Positions 13,181 to 20,489 of a stretch of 25,778 bases of DNA are shown here, one piece after another. Every line of letters starts with the position of its first letter. Position 1 is the first letter of the stretch. The DNA lies in IMG/VR virus record IMGVR_UViG_3300050821_007648, positions 1 through 25,778 of that record; one strand, given 5' to 3'. The notes below the pieces were generated by a model that saw only the letters and a list, made by a program, of their open reading frames with translations, did no database searches and had not been told where the DNA came from. The position numbers and the translations under genes are program-made. Origin of the DNA: a virus.

Positions 13181-13385
13181 GATAATTCTCCAATTTTCTT
13201 ATTGATTCTTCAATATGTTCTGGATTGCCACCATTAACTACAGTTGCGTCCCATAATGCCCAATCATCATTAGAATTTGGCGAATATTTTTCACTCTCAA
13301 ACCATATAGCAATTCGTGATTTTCCTGCGCGGATCATTGAATAACCGCGCAATTCATACTCTATCAATTTCTTTTCAATGTCCAC
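13161..13385 (-). CDS. Family B small paralogue (type b) with GTG start, 74 aa
   Basis: The GTG at 13385 overlaps the last codons of the upstream gene (Arg-Gly-His) by 11 bases and gives the expected family start (MDIEKKLIEYELRGY). Strand SRIAIWFESEK follows, then an acidic loop with Trp (DDWALWDATV), then a helix ending NYLEIQRY, a diverged form of the KKYGY tail. Its codons supply GGAG for the TTG start of the next gene. Function unknown. Confidence 0.8.
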   Translation of the reverse strand: MDIEKKLIEYELRGYSMIRAGKSRIAIWFESEKYSPNSNDDWALWDATVVNGGNPEHIEESIRKLENYLEIQRY

Positions 13386-13599
13386 GATTTTTCCACAATG
13401 TGAATGATTCTTCGTAAGCTTTCATTAGATTCGTATTGATTGCATAGTATTTTGTATCACCTTCTCTTGAATCTATTGGAACGATAATTACACTATACGA
13501 ATCTGAATCGTAATCATCAAAAGCAAACTTCCAAGTTGTAAGCAAAAACTGCAACCCATGCAAAGCAAGCTCAACTTTCGCTTTTTCAAGATCAATCAT
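13375..13599 (-). CDS. Family B small paralogue (type a), 74 aa
   Basis: First family B gene to be transcribed. MIDLEKAKVELALHGLQFLL helix, strands SYSVIIVPID and KYYAIN, and a shortened last helix (AYEESFTLWKNRGH) without a clear G-x-T. ATG at 13599 overlaps the upstream stop as ATGA, with AAGG 6 bases upstream. Function unknown. Confidence 0.82.
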   Translation of the reverse strand: MIDLEKAKVELALHGLQFLLTTWKFAFDDYDSDSYSVIIVPIDSREGDTKYYAINTNLMKAYEESFTLWKNRGH

Positions 13600-14063
13600 G
13601 CATGGCCTTCAAGTTTGTTTTTACGAATGTGCTTCAGCCATTCTTCTTTTTGTGTTTGTAGGCGATCACCTTCTGCTTCCATACGATGCATTTCAATTTC
13701 ATCGGGGCACGTTTGAACTTCAGAAACAGGTTCGGCAGGCTTAGCTGCTTGTGTGGCTTTCTTTGCTTCAGCAGCTTCAGCAAGTTGGCGCCAATAAATA
13801 GCAAGACGCATATCGCCATTCTTGTCTTTTACACGCCAATATGCAATTTGCTTAGGAGAAAGGAAGCCCCTCTTTTGATAAAATTCTGCCATACTGCAAC
13901 CCATCCTCGAATGGCATGGACGAAAACCTTCGCCATTACGATTAATAGTTGTTTGTGACATTTGTTCAATTTTTGTCTGGTTATTGTAGAGAACAATTAA
14001 TGCCCTTGCTATTGCTTTGTCATTTGTTTCTAGAAGCTTCACAATTTCATTTTTTGTCAGCAT
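13596..14063 (-). CDS. Conserved phage hypothetical protein (RMGCSM...QIAYWR type), 155 aa
   Basis: Residues about 38-95 (NRNGEGFRPCHSRMG, then FYQKRGFLSPKQIAYWR, then GDMRLAIYWRQL) match a protein family common in many phages and prophages, of unknown function. The first 35 residues are helical (EIVKLLETNDKAIARAL). After residue 95 comes an Ala/Lys-rich linker and a charged helix (MEAEGDRLQTQKEEWLKHI). ATG at 14063 has GGAG about 6 bases upstream. It is the first gene behind the promoter at 14093-14120 and overlaps the first family B gene. Confidence 0.88.
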   Translation of the reverse strand: MLTKNEIVKLLETNDKAIARALIVLYNNQTKIEQMSQTTINRNGEGFRPCHSRMGCSMAEFYQKRGFLSPKQIAYWRVKDKNGDMRLAIYWRQLAEAAEAKKATQAAKPAEPVSEVQTCPDEIEMHRMEAEGDRLQTQKEEWLKHIRKNKLEGHA

Positions 14064-14092
14064 CTTTCTCTCCGAAATTTGACAGTAAAAAC

Positions 14093-14120
14093 ATTATATC
14101 ACATTCACCCAAAAATGCAA
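14093..14120 (-). promoter_or_regulatory. Sigma70-type promoter (extended -10) for the family B unit
   Basis: On the minus strand, TATAAT (14093-14098) is preceded by TG one base upstream, an extended -10 element. TTGCAT at 14115-14120 is a weak -35 with a 16-base spacer. It lies in an 83-base gap, 30 bases upstream of the ATG at 14063, and heads the family B and family C genes. Confidence 0.72.
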
Positions 14121-14122
14121 GT

Positions 14123-14146
14123 TAGTGTTGTATAATAGCAACACTA
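14123..14146 (-). other. Hairpin between the HNH stop and the family B promoter
   Basis: Eight-bp inverted repeat (14123-14130 with 14139-14146, TAGTGTTG/CAACACTA) around an 8-base loop, directly after the HNH stop codon. On the minus strand the T run comes only about seven bases after the stem, so it would be a weak terminator. It also borders the -35 element, so it could be an operator. Confidence 0.4.
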
Positions 14147-14953
14147 TTAAATTTGTTTCTTACAATTGATTAACAATTCTTCTAAAGTTACATCACTTCT
14201 GCAACCTTTACTAATATTTGATTTGCAATCAATTAATCTTAAATTAGTCCAATTTGCAATGATTTCAGGATTTATTTTATTTTTAAACCCATCATATGCT
14301 GAATAGATATGATCTAAATGAAATTCTTTGCTCCTTTTAATATTATTGGGATTAATTTCCCAATAATATTTTTCAAAGTTTTTATTTGTTAATTTATTAA
14401 CTATGTTTCTATAAACTTCCCAATCCGTTTTAAGATCATCAGGTATTAAAAGTCCCTTTTCTCGGCGTTTTAATATACCCCTTTCATAGCCTGACAATCC
14501 ATTTTCATCAAGTTTCAAATTGCTTGCTTTTGATTTTCTTCCTGAGATTAAATGACCACTTTTTCCTTTATTTCCGGCCATTTTTTCTGCCCTTCTTTGC
14601 AAACCATTTTTACCTAAATTATCAATATTATTTCGCATGGTTTGCATTGCTTTTTCAGCTTGCTTTTGTAGAGCATTTTTTCCGTCTTCAAAAATAATTT
14701 GTTTTTGTTCTTCAATATGCTTTAATTTATTGTCCCTAAACCAGTCCTTCCCTAGTGTTTCCGCAGATTTTTTGTTTGCGAGTTGATAGTTAGATTTTCC
14801 AGATTCTGGATCAATTGTATTTCTTGTCTTGGTCATGTTAGACGCAACTGCAGGGCACTGCATTGCATTTCTTTCAAAACAAACTGGTTGTTTTGATTTT
14901 TTAGTTAATCTTACGGCTATTTTCCCGCAGCCGTGAATACAGAATTCAGTCAT
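14147..14953 (-). CDS. Free-standing HNH endonuclease, 268 aa
   Basis: Probable homing endonuclease of the phage HNH type: FHLDHIYSAYDGFKNKI (about 211-227) and NLRLIDCKSNISKG form the HNH core, with Asp-His as catalytic pair and Asn later on. The N-terminus holds a Cys/His cluster (CIHGCG, then VCFERNAMQC) that may bind zinc. The middle (about 75-130) is a long charged helix rich in Lys/Gln/Asn. AAAGGAAT precedes the ATG at 14953. It stands alone between a terminator and a promoter, as expected for an inserted selfish gene. Confidence 0.88.
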   Translation of the reverse strand: MTEFCIHGCGKIAVRLTKKSKQPVCFERNAMQCPAVASNMTKTRNTIDPESGKSNYQLANKKSAETLGKDWFRDNKLKHIEEQKQIIFEDGKNALQKQAEKAMQTMRNNIDNLGKNGLQRRAEKMAGNKGKSGHLISGRKSKASNLKLDENGLSGYERGILKRREKGLLIPDDLKTDWEVYRNIVNKLTNKNFEKYYWEINPNNIKRSKEFHLDHIYSAYDGFKNKINPEIIANWTNLRLIDCKSNISKGCRSDVTLEELLINCKKQI

Positions 14954-14973
14954 ATTTTATTCCTTTATTTTAA

Positions 14974-14981
14974 TATTTATC
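14974..14981 (-). promoter_or_regulatory. Candidate late promoter variant (GATAAATA) before the HNH gene
   Basis: GATAAATA on the minus strand, one base off the T4 late consensus, 21 bases upstream of the HNH start. The leader would be short, as is usual for T4 late genes. A sigma70 reading (TTGTCA, 16 bases, TATTAA) overlaps it, so the class of promoter is open. Confidence 0.35.
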
Positions 14982-15002
14982 TATACGGGCATGACAAGGA
15001 TT

Positions 15003-15031
15003 AAAAAAAGACTGAAATACTATTCAGTCTT
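15003..15031 (-). terminator. Rho-independent terminator after the 405-aa gene
   Basis: Nine-bp stem (15008-15016 with 15023-15031, AAGACTGAA/TTCAGTCTT) and a 6-base loop, followed on the minus strand by a run of seven Ts. It lies 8 bases after the stop at 15039 and closes the unit that starts at the promoter 20490-20518. Confidence 0.9.
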
Positions 15032-15038
15032 ACAATCC

Positions 15039-16256
15039 TTACACAGATTCTTTCAATGTAATTTTTCCTAAATCAGTATTTGCTACAATCTTTAATCCAG
15101 TAACAAATGTGCATTTTTTAACTTCTAGCGGCTCTTTTCTAGAAAGATTACATTCAACTGTATTATATTGAGTTGGTGTAAATGGATTATAAACGATTTC
15201 AGTATATCCATCGTTAATTAAATCTTCATGAATTCTACTAATATAAGTTTCAACAATTTGCATTGTTTCATTATGAACAATATATTGAGTTGAATTTCTT
15301 GCATTACTATCATTTAAATCAAGTTGTTTTTCAGTTAAATCCATTACATATTGAAAATCTTGAATACTAATATTCGATTTAAAAATACCATGAACTGATT
15401 TCGAATAGTCATTTGACGGCATACGAATATAAATCGATTGACCATTCTTGTAATAATCTTCGATTTTTTCTTCTGTCTTTCCGATAATGACACATGGTTT
15501 TAGTTTTTTAGCGAGTTGAAAACTAGTACTTTTGCTAGATTTAAACGCGTGATATTTTTCAGTCTTACTCAATGCATGTTCATATTTGGTCGGATTACGT
15601 GTTCCACCGAAACCAGAATAAAAGGTATTACCTCGTGTAGGATTTAAATCTTTTCGTTGAGAAATGATTGCAACATATTCTCCAAGATAGATATCTTCTG
15701 ATCCATCTTTAAACTTAACGATATCGCCAACAGTCAAATCACTAAATTTTGAAGTATTCTTTTCTGCAAACTTAACAGATTTTGCATATGCTTCTGAAGA
15801 AACTGCCACCAATACGTTATTATTTCCTTGGCGACCCCAAACACATGGTTCAGCGATATAGCCACCTTTAAGGATATCACTCGTTTGTAGAATGACTTCA
15901 AGATTACCAGTTGAGATTTCGAGAACATAACCTCTAGGGTCAATCAATCTAAAGAATTTGTTGTCAGTGGAATAGCGACTCGTTGCATTCATGATTCGAA
16001 AACCAGTCGTAGGACTATTTTCTAGTTCATGCAAATTATTCGTATCCTGAGTGCTTTCTTCATATTGTTTAGTTGTATAATTGTATGTCCTACCGACATT
16101 ACACCAACTCTTTAAAGTTACCAGGCGTTTCTGATAAGCTGAATCACTTGTGTTTGGGGTCATGAAAGACAATTGAGGATCTTCGATGCTCAAATCTTTA
16201 TATCCTCTGACACCAACAGTAAGTGATTTTGCAAACGTAATAATTTTATCTGACAT
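15039..16256 (-). CDS. Large hypothetical phage protein, 405 aa
   Basis: Function unknown. Segments such as ITFAKSLTVGVRGYKDLS, SRYSTDNKFFRLIDPRGYVL and EPCVWGRQGN resemble a family of hypothetical proteins I associate with jumbo myoviruses. Around residues 172-192, SDLTVGDIVKFKDGSEDIYL looks like an SH3/KOW strand pair, similar in plan to the family A core. There are no membrane segments. GGAG lies 5 bases before the ATG at 16256, which shares one base with the upstream stop (TAATG). It is the last gene of its unit. Confidence 0.85.
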   Translation of the reverse strand: MSDKIITFAKSLTVGVRGYKDLSIEDPQLSFMTPNTSDSAYQKRLVTLKSWCNVGRTYNYTTKQYEESTQDTNNLHELENSPTTGFRIMNATSRYSTDNKFFRLIDPRGYVLEISTGNLEVILQTSDILKGGYIAEPCVWGRQGNNNVLVAVSSEAYAKSVKFAEKNTSKFSDLTVGDIVKFKDGSEDIYLGEYVAIISQRKDLNPTRGNTFYSGFGGTRNPTKYEHALSKTEKYHAFKSSKSTSFQLAKKLKPCVIIGKTEEKIEDYYKNGQSIYIRMPSNDYSKSVHGIFKSNISIQDFQYVMDLTEKQLDLNDSNARNSTQYIVHNETMQIVETYISRIHEDLINDGYTEIVYNPFTPTQYNTVECNLSRKEPLEVKKCTFVTGLKIVANTDLGKITLKESV

Positions 16257-16537
16257 TATTTCTCCAATGTGTGTTTATTAACTTCATACCAATAATCGAG
16301 TAGATTGTTTATTGCTTGTGTTCTAGTTTTTCCGAAGCAAAGTGGATACTGTTCTGAAAAATCGTAACTATGATAGTGTTTCCCTTCACTGTTTTCTAAC
16401 CAAGCGTATTGCACATCAATGAATGGCTCATTACCTATAGCCCCGTGTTGATATTCAGGATTAAGTTGATATGTTGCTCTACACCGAATTCTCCAACCAT
16501 GTAAAGCAACTAGCATTTTAATTTTCTTACGATCCAT
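16256..16537 (-). CDS. Family B outlier, 93 aa
   Basis: Shares the family B plan away from the array: MDRKKIKMLVALHGWRI helix, strands FIDVQYAWLEN and KHYHSYDF, then FGKTRTQAINNLLDYWYEV, matching the G-x-T-x-x-A...W helix of type a. It has a longer insertion between the strands. The ATG at 16537 follows the DadA stop directly. The tail codons Leu-Glu-Lys supply GGAG for the next gene. Function unknown. Confidence 0.82.
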   Translation of the reverse strand: MDRKKIKMLVALHGWRIRCRATYQLNPEYQHGAIGNEPFIDVQYAWLENSEGKHYHSYDFSEQYPLCFGKTRTQAINNLLDYWYEVNKHTLEK

Positions 16538-16538
16538 A

Positions 16539-17879
16539 TCAACCTTTATTGATCTTAGGAGAATATTCCTGAGGATTTAAGAATGGCGCTGCAATAGATT
16601 TAGATTCTTTACCAGTCATGATATTTGCAATCATTTGACCACTACCACAACTCATAGTCCAACCCAATGTCCCGTGACCTGTATTGACATACAGACCTCT
16701 AATATTTGTCTCTCCAACCAGAGGAATTCCGTTCGGAGTCATGGGACGCAAACCAGACCAAAATCCCTTATCTTTAAGTTCAAATAGTTTATTTGTTTCA
16801 GTATTAGTTGCACCAGGGAACAATTCTTCTACTAAATCTAGTAACTGAATCATCCTGACCCAACCATCATGTTGAGTTTTTGTTGTATATCCAGCAAGTT
16901 CTGCAAATCCACCTGCGCGAATGCGATTGTCGAATCTAGTAATAGCAACTTTATTTGTTTCATCTAACACCGTTGAAACTGGCGCTTCAGCAATATTTTT
17001 AATATCGAGCGTAAGAGAATGACCACGAACAGGATATACTGGAATATTGATATTAAAATCTTTTAGCAATTCTTTACTATAAACACCTGATGCGACAATA
17101 ACATGATCTGCTTCTACATAATGTGAAGCATAACCATCATTATAATCAACATCTACTCCTTGCAATACCTGCACTGTTCCTAATCGTTTAATCCATGGCT
17201 TAGCTTTTCTGTTATAGTGAAACTGCACTCCATTTTCTTTGCAGATTGCTTCTAGATTCTTACAAAACAAATTGCAATCTCCTGTTTCATCACCAGGAAT
17301 CCATAAACCACCGATTAAATCCGCATTTGATCCTTTGAGTCCTGGCTCAAGCCTAATCAATGCATCACGATCATTGACAAGCATGTAATTGATATTATTA
17401 CGGTCTAGAACAGAAATATCTTTGGTTGCATTCTGCATTTGCTCTTTATTTCTAAACAATTGCAAAGTCCCATGCTTACGTCCTTCATACTGAATATTCG
17501 TATCGTATCGCAATTGATTCAAGCATTCTTGACTATACAGTGACATTTGAATCATTGAATACTTATTCCAATCATATGAATTAGATGTGCAATTGGATAG
17601 AAATTTTGCCATCCAAGTAATTTGTTCCATTGACCAATCAACCTTAAATTTGAATGGCGCTTTAGCATCAAACATCCACTTAAGTGCTTTCATTGGAATA
17701 CCTGATCCAGCCCATGGAGCCGAATAACCAACAGAAATTTGTCCTGCGTTTGCAAAACTTGTGCCTTGAGCTGGACCACAGTGATCATCATAAACTTCTA
17801 CATCATATCCAGCTCTGTTTAGATAATATGCGGTCGTAATTCCGATAACTCCCGCACCAAGAACAATAACTTTAGACAT
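16539..17879 (-). CDS. dadA: D-amino acid dehydrogenase, small subunit type (DadA)
   Basis: FAD-dependent oxidase-fold enzyme that deaminates D-amino acids (classically D-Ala) to keto acids and passes electrons to the respiratory chain at the inner membrane. 446 aa, close to the bacterial length (about 430). G8-x-G10-x-x-G13 is the FAD loop; NAGQIS (44-49), IKWMF-like ALKWMF (65-70), NIQYEGR, TRFDNRIR, GLRPMTPNGIP and NTGHGTLGWTMSCGSG match E. coli DadA closely. The start at 17879 gives the normal N-terminus; it overlaps the upstream gene by 8 bases. No truncation or frameshift. Base use is AT-rich like its neighbours, so any transfer from a host is not recent. Confidence 0.96.
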   Translation of the reverse strand: MSKVIVLGAGVIGITTAYYLNRAGYDVEVYDDHCGPAQGTSFANAGQISVGYSAPWAGSGIPMKALKWMFDAKAPFKFKVDWSMEQITWMAKFLSNCTSNSYDWNKYSMIQMSLYSQECLNQLRYDTNIQYEGRKHGTLQLFRNKEQMQNATKDISVLDRNNINYMLVNDRDALIRLEPGLKGSNADLIGGLWIPGDETGDCNLFCKNLEAICKENGVQFHYNRKAKPWIKRLGTVQVLQGVDVDYNDGYASHYVEADHVIVASGVYSKELLKDFNINIPVYPVRGHSLTLDIKNIAEAPVSTVLDETNKVAITRFDNRIRAGGFAELAGYTTKTQHDGWVRMIQLLDLVEELFPGATNTETNKLFELKDKGFWSGLRPMTPNGIPLVGETNIRGLYVNTGHGTLGWTMSCGSGQMIANIMTGKESKSIAAPFLNPQEYSPKINKG

Positions 17880-18210
17880 TTGATTTCCCATATTTCCTAT
17901 AATATTTTTCAATTACGTTATATTTTGCTGCTAGTTTTGTTTTTCCTAGACCATAACTCGTCACCATATGTCCTGCACCATTTTCTACGTATGCGATCCA
18001 ATTCGATTTTTTATGCTTCATATAATCTGGATCATGAGTAAATGTGATTACTGTCATACCTTTAAATGTCAAAAACAATTCATGCTTTCTAACATATTCA
18101 TCAAGTATTGCTAATTCAGCTTGTCGTAATTCTTCACGTTGTCTCATTTCTTTACAAATAAAAAGTGGCATATACTTCAGCCACTTTTCCTTAAGCCAAT
18201 CAGTCAGCAT
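17872..18210 (-). CDS. Hypothetical protein with family B-like C-terminus, 112 aa
   Basis: The start is uncertain: ATG at 18213 or 18210 overlaps the RNA ligase stop; a TTG at 18243 is less likely. The first 40 residues are a charged helix (CKEMRQREELRQAELAIL). From residue 40 on it resembles family B type a: a helix (AILDEYVRKHELFL), strands MTVITFTHD and NWIAYVENG, then LGKTKLAAKYNVIEKYYRK, matching the G-x-T-x-x-A helix. The Trp near the end is replaced by Tyr-Tyr. The last 8 bases contain the DadA start. Function unknown. Confidence 0.75.
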   Translation of the reverse strand: MLTDWLKEKWLKYMPLFICKEMRQREELRQAELAILDEYVRKHELFLTFKGMTVITFTHDPDYMKHKKSNWIAYVENGAGHMVTSYGLGKTKLAAKYNVIEKYYRKYGKSNV

Positions 18211-19402
18211 CATTTGGAATTTCCCACAATTTCTGAGTTCCAATGATGTGACGGATTGATTCTACTGTTGCTTGAGTTCCGCATTTTGATACTATGAATT
18301 CTGGAACATCTACTTCCTTTCCATCTAACATATTGAAAAGAAATTTAGAATCACGTTTATAGCGTTCATTTGCTAATACCGCTTTCGCAAATTCACGACG
18401 AAAATCGTGTGAATATTCAGAGGCAACTTTTACAACCTCACCATAAATATTAGCATACTTTTCTTGCAATCTCACTTCGAATTCATTCGCTTTAGTCACA
18501 ACGTTATTACGATAAGATTCAACTTGCTTACGCACATCTTCATTCAAGATTGGCAATACATCATCCAATGCATTAGTGAAAATTAGTTTCAACACATCCT
18601 TTTCAAGTTTCAATTGCGAAACAGCACGATGCTTATCAACGTAATCATCAGCCTTACACTTAACTTGTAGTCCATTTTCGAAGCGAACAACTGCCCCTTC
18701 AAGACCTTGAAGTTTAGCAATGCGATCAGTCAAGTTTTCTGACGAATCGAAAAGTGGTTCTACACAAGGAATCATCCACTTTTCGTCATATGCAAATCCT
18801 TCCATTGACCAATAAGGAACGTATTCACCAGACTCTTTGTTTCGCATTGCGGTCAAGATTAAATCTTCTTTTTCGTAATACAAAACAATACGATTGCTTG
18901 GTCCGATATATTCAAAAATTGGCGTTTGGTTGATTTCTTCACAAGCCTTAAAGAAATTCAAATATCGTTCGTAATTTTCTGGCCGAACCCAAAACTTTTC
19001 TGCTTGCATAGAAACAGAAGTCAATCCAGCACGCGTTCCCAATCGAAACGACTTTCCATCATAAACAGGAATCGTGCGAATCATTGATCCATCAAGCTTA
19101 TTCAAAACAACATGAGGTTGCGTAAAGTCAAGATTCGAAATGAGAGTTTCTTCTTTTTCTCCGATATTGAAAAACTTATCATATGGCCGAGAAATAACAT
19201 GCGATCCATCAGCAGAAAATGCAATTCCCCGCAATTCACGCAAAACTTTTTGAAGTTCTGGATCTTCATGCATAAACGTATCAGCCTTCGTAATCATATA
19301 ATCGACCACGACAAAGCCATCCCGTTCAAAGATACGAAATTCATCTTTTCCTTGAATAGCTTTCTTAACTATATCAAGAGTAATATTGCGAGCGAAAGAC
19401 AT
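18200..19402 (-). CDS. rnlA: RNA ligase 1 (T4 Rnl1 type)
   Basis: ATP-dependent RNA ligase that seals 3'-OH/5'-phosphate breaks, in T4 used to repair tRNA cut by the host anticodon nuclease. 400 aa, near the T4 Rnl1 length of 374. K102 in KLDGSM (102-107) is the nucleotidyl lysine. RELRGIAF (56-63) and SRPYDKFFNIGE (71-82) precede it as in T4. FEYIGPSNRIVLYY, EGAVVRF and LQVKCKADDY are the later nucleotidyltransferase motifs. GAGG lies 7 bases before the ATG at 19402. No polynucleotide kinase/phosphatase partner is seen in the window. Confidence 0.95.
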   Translation of the reverse strand: MSFARNITLDIVKKAIQGKDEFRIFERDGFVVVDYMITKADTFMHEDPELQKVLRELRGIAFSADGSHVISRPYDKFFNIGEKEETLISNLDFTQPHVVLNKLDGSMIRTIPVYDGKSFRLGTRAGLTSVSMQAEKFWVRPENYERYLNFFKACEEINQTPIFEYIGPSNRIVLYYEKEDLILTAMRNKESGEYVPYWSMEGFAYDEKWMIPCVEPLFDSSENLTDRIAKLQGLEGAVVRFENGLQVKCKADDYVDKHRAVSQLKLEKDVLKLIFTNALDDVLPILNEDVRKQVESYRNNVVTKANEFEVRLQEKYANIYGEVVKVASEYSHDFRREFAKAVLANERYKRDSKFLFNMLDGKEVDVPEFIVSKCGTQATVESIRHIIGTQKLWEIPNDAD

Positions 19403-19425
19403 ATTAAACCTCTAAAAATAAAACA

Positions 19426-19677
19426 TTATTGATTTTCTAAATTGCGTTGTTCGTTAATTTCAATTTCTCGACCTAAAGCACATAGATAAAAAATGGGTTG
19501 CAAAACCGCAGTAAGAAAAAATCCGACTATACATAAAAATAGAATCGCAATGTTGAAGCCAGAAAATGCGACAATAGTTTTTACAAAAAAGACAAAGCCG
19601 ATGATGGTGATTATCCATTGGGATAATCCACCAACTAAAAATGATGCAAGCTTAAATCCATTAAAATTTTTAAACAT
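19426..19677 (-). CDS. Small membrane protein, 83 aa
   Basis: The start at 19677 is chosen because the upstream bases code the 58-aa gene in another frame; a TTG at 19761 would overlap it fully. Two membrane segments (about 12-34, FLVGGLSQWIITIIGFVFF, and about 43-68, IAILFLCIVGFFLTAVLQPI). The C-terminus is charged (REIEINEQRN). No good Shine-Dalgarno site, so coupling with the upstream gene is likely. Function unknown. Confidence 0.75.
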   Translation of the reverse strand: MFKNFNGFKLASFLVGGLSQWIITIIGFVFFVKTIVAFSGFNIAILFLCIVGFFLTAVLQPIFYLCALGREIEINEQRNLENQ

Positions 19678-19846
19678 GATCTTTTGCCCACAACTTATTG
19701 CGCCAATCATTTCCAACCAAAATAAGCATAAGGCCCACAAAAGAAAGACCCCATTGAACAAAGAAATTGCTATCTAACGAGTGTTGAATAATACAAACTC
19801 CAATAGCAACAACAAATAATGCTCCAATATAATGTAATGTGTTCAT
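19670..19846 (-). CDS. Very small membrane protein, 58 aa
   Basis: ATG at 19846 with AAGGA 6 bases upstream, open to TAA at 19670-19672. The product has two hydrophobic helices (residues about 5-20, HYIGALFVVAIGVCII, and about 31-45, VQWGLSFVGLMLILVG) and a basic end (NDWRNKLWAKDHV). It fills a gap otherwise left empty, and its last 8 bases contain the next start. Function unknown; holin-like size and topology are possible but there is no positive evidence for that. Confidence 0.75.
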   Translation of the reverse strand: MNTLHYIGALFVVAIGVCIIQHSLDSNFFVQWGLSFVGLMLILVGNDWRNKLWAKDHV

Positions 19847-19855
19847 GATATTTCC

Positions 19856-20077
19856 TTATTTTTTGAGTGCGTTAATAACAGTAGCTCGCCTAAAGCCGAA
19901 TTGAAACCAAGTTTCAGCAATTACTAGTGCTCCAGCAACTACGAAAATGAATCTGAGGCCAGTGCTTGGACTACCAATTGATAGACCTAAGAACATACAT
20001 CCGATTGCATTCATATAGATACGAGACACAAAGCCGACTCTCAGTATATTGAAAGTTTTTTTAAGAAAAGAAAACAT
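19856..20077 (-). CDS. Small membrane protein with family C-like tail, 73 aa
   Basis: A basic amphipathic N-terminus (FSFLKKTFNILRVGFVSRI) is followed by one or two hydrophobic segments (about 22-35 and 41-55, GLRFIFVVAGALVIAE). The tail FGFRRATVINALKK resembles the family C ending (ARKMVINALRSK). AAGGA lies 6 bases before the ATG at 20077. Function unknown. Confidence 0.8.
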   Translation of the reverse strand: MFSFLKKTFNILRVGFVSRIYMNAIGCMFLGLSIGSPSTGLRFIFVVAGALVIAETWFQFGFRRATVINALKK

Positions 20078-20079
20078 GT

Positions 20080-20304
20080 TCAGTCCTTCTTGAATAACTC
20101 GTTTGCTAAAACGATAAAATAAATTCCTAGCATGTTGAGAACAGTGGAGATAATAATTGCGCCGTCTCCACTAACTTGAAGTTTAAGTGCCCATAACCCT
20201 GCGACGCCAACAATGGTAGGCAATACCCAATAACGTGCAAACTTCGTGAGTTTGGTTCCGATTGACGTATTTTCTTTGATTTCTGGTGTAACAATGCGAT
20301 CCAT
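20080..20304 (-). CDS. Small membrane protein, 74 aa
   Basis: Not recognised. Two membrane segments (about 26-43, YWVLPTIVGVAGLWALKL, and about 49-68, IIISTVLNMLGIYFIVLA) with a short polar N-terminus and a Lys-Lys-Asp end. GAGG lies 6 bases before the ATG at 20304. Two bases separate it from the next gene. Confidence 0.8.
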   Translation of the reverse strand: MDRIVTPEIKENTSIGTKLTKFARYWVLPTIVGVAGLWALKLQVSGDGAIIISTVLNMLGIYFIVLANELFKKD

Positions 20305-20305
20305 G

Positions 20306-20461
20306 TTATTCCTCAGTAGTAATTTTGAATTGGGTTTTAAGAAATTTCATTACTTGATTTGAATTTGAGAACACAAATTCACTAAAATCGCCAGTATCTG
20401 ATTCGATCACCGACACAACAAATCCATTCTTGACACGCTTAATGTCGATTGACTCGAACAT
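20306..20461 (-). CDS. Small hypothetical protein behind a strong promoter, 51 aa
   Basis: The start at 20461 is chosen because GAGGAG lies 5 bases upstream. The product begins MFESIDIKRVKNGFVVSVIE, a likely beta hairpin, followed by FSEFVFSNSNQVMKFLKTQF, a strand and helix. It is the first gene after the near-consensus promoter at 20490-20518, so it should be highly and early expressed. Not recognised. Confidence 0.8.
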   Translation of the reverse strand: MFESIDIKRVKNGFVVSVIESDTGDFSEFVFSNSNQVMKFLKTQFKITTEE

Positions 20462-20489
20462 AAAAACTCCTCTGGTTAATGTAACATAC

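Noticed and set aside
748-13599. The arrays as CRISPR or DNA repeats
   Set aside because: The similarity is at protein level; the DNA has no regular identical repeats or spacers.
16539-17879. DadA as host DNA contamination or assembly error
   Set aside because: It overlaps the upstream small gene by 8 bases and is followed at once by a family B-like gene, with base use like its neighbours.
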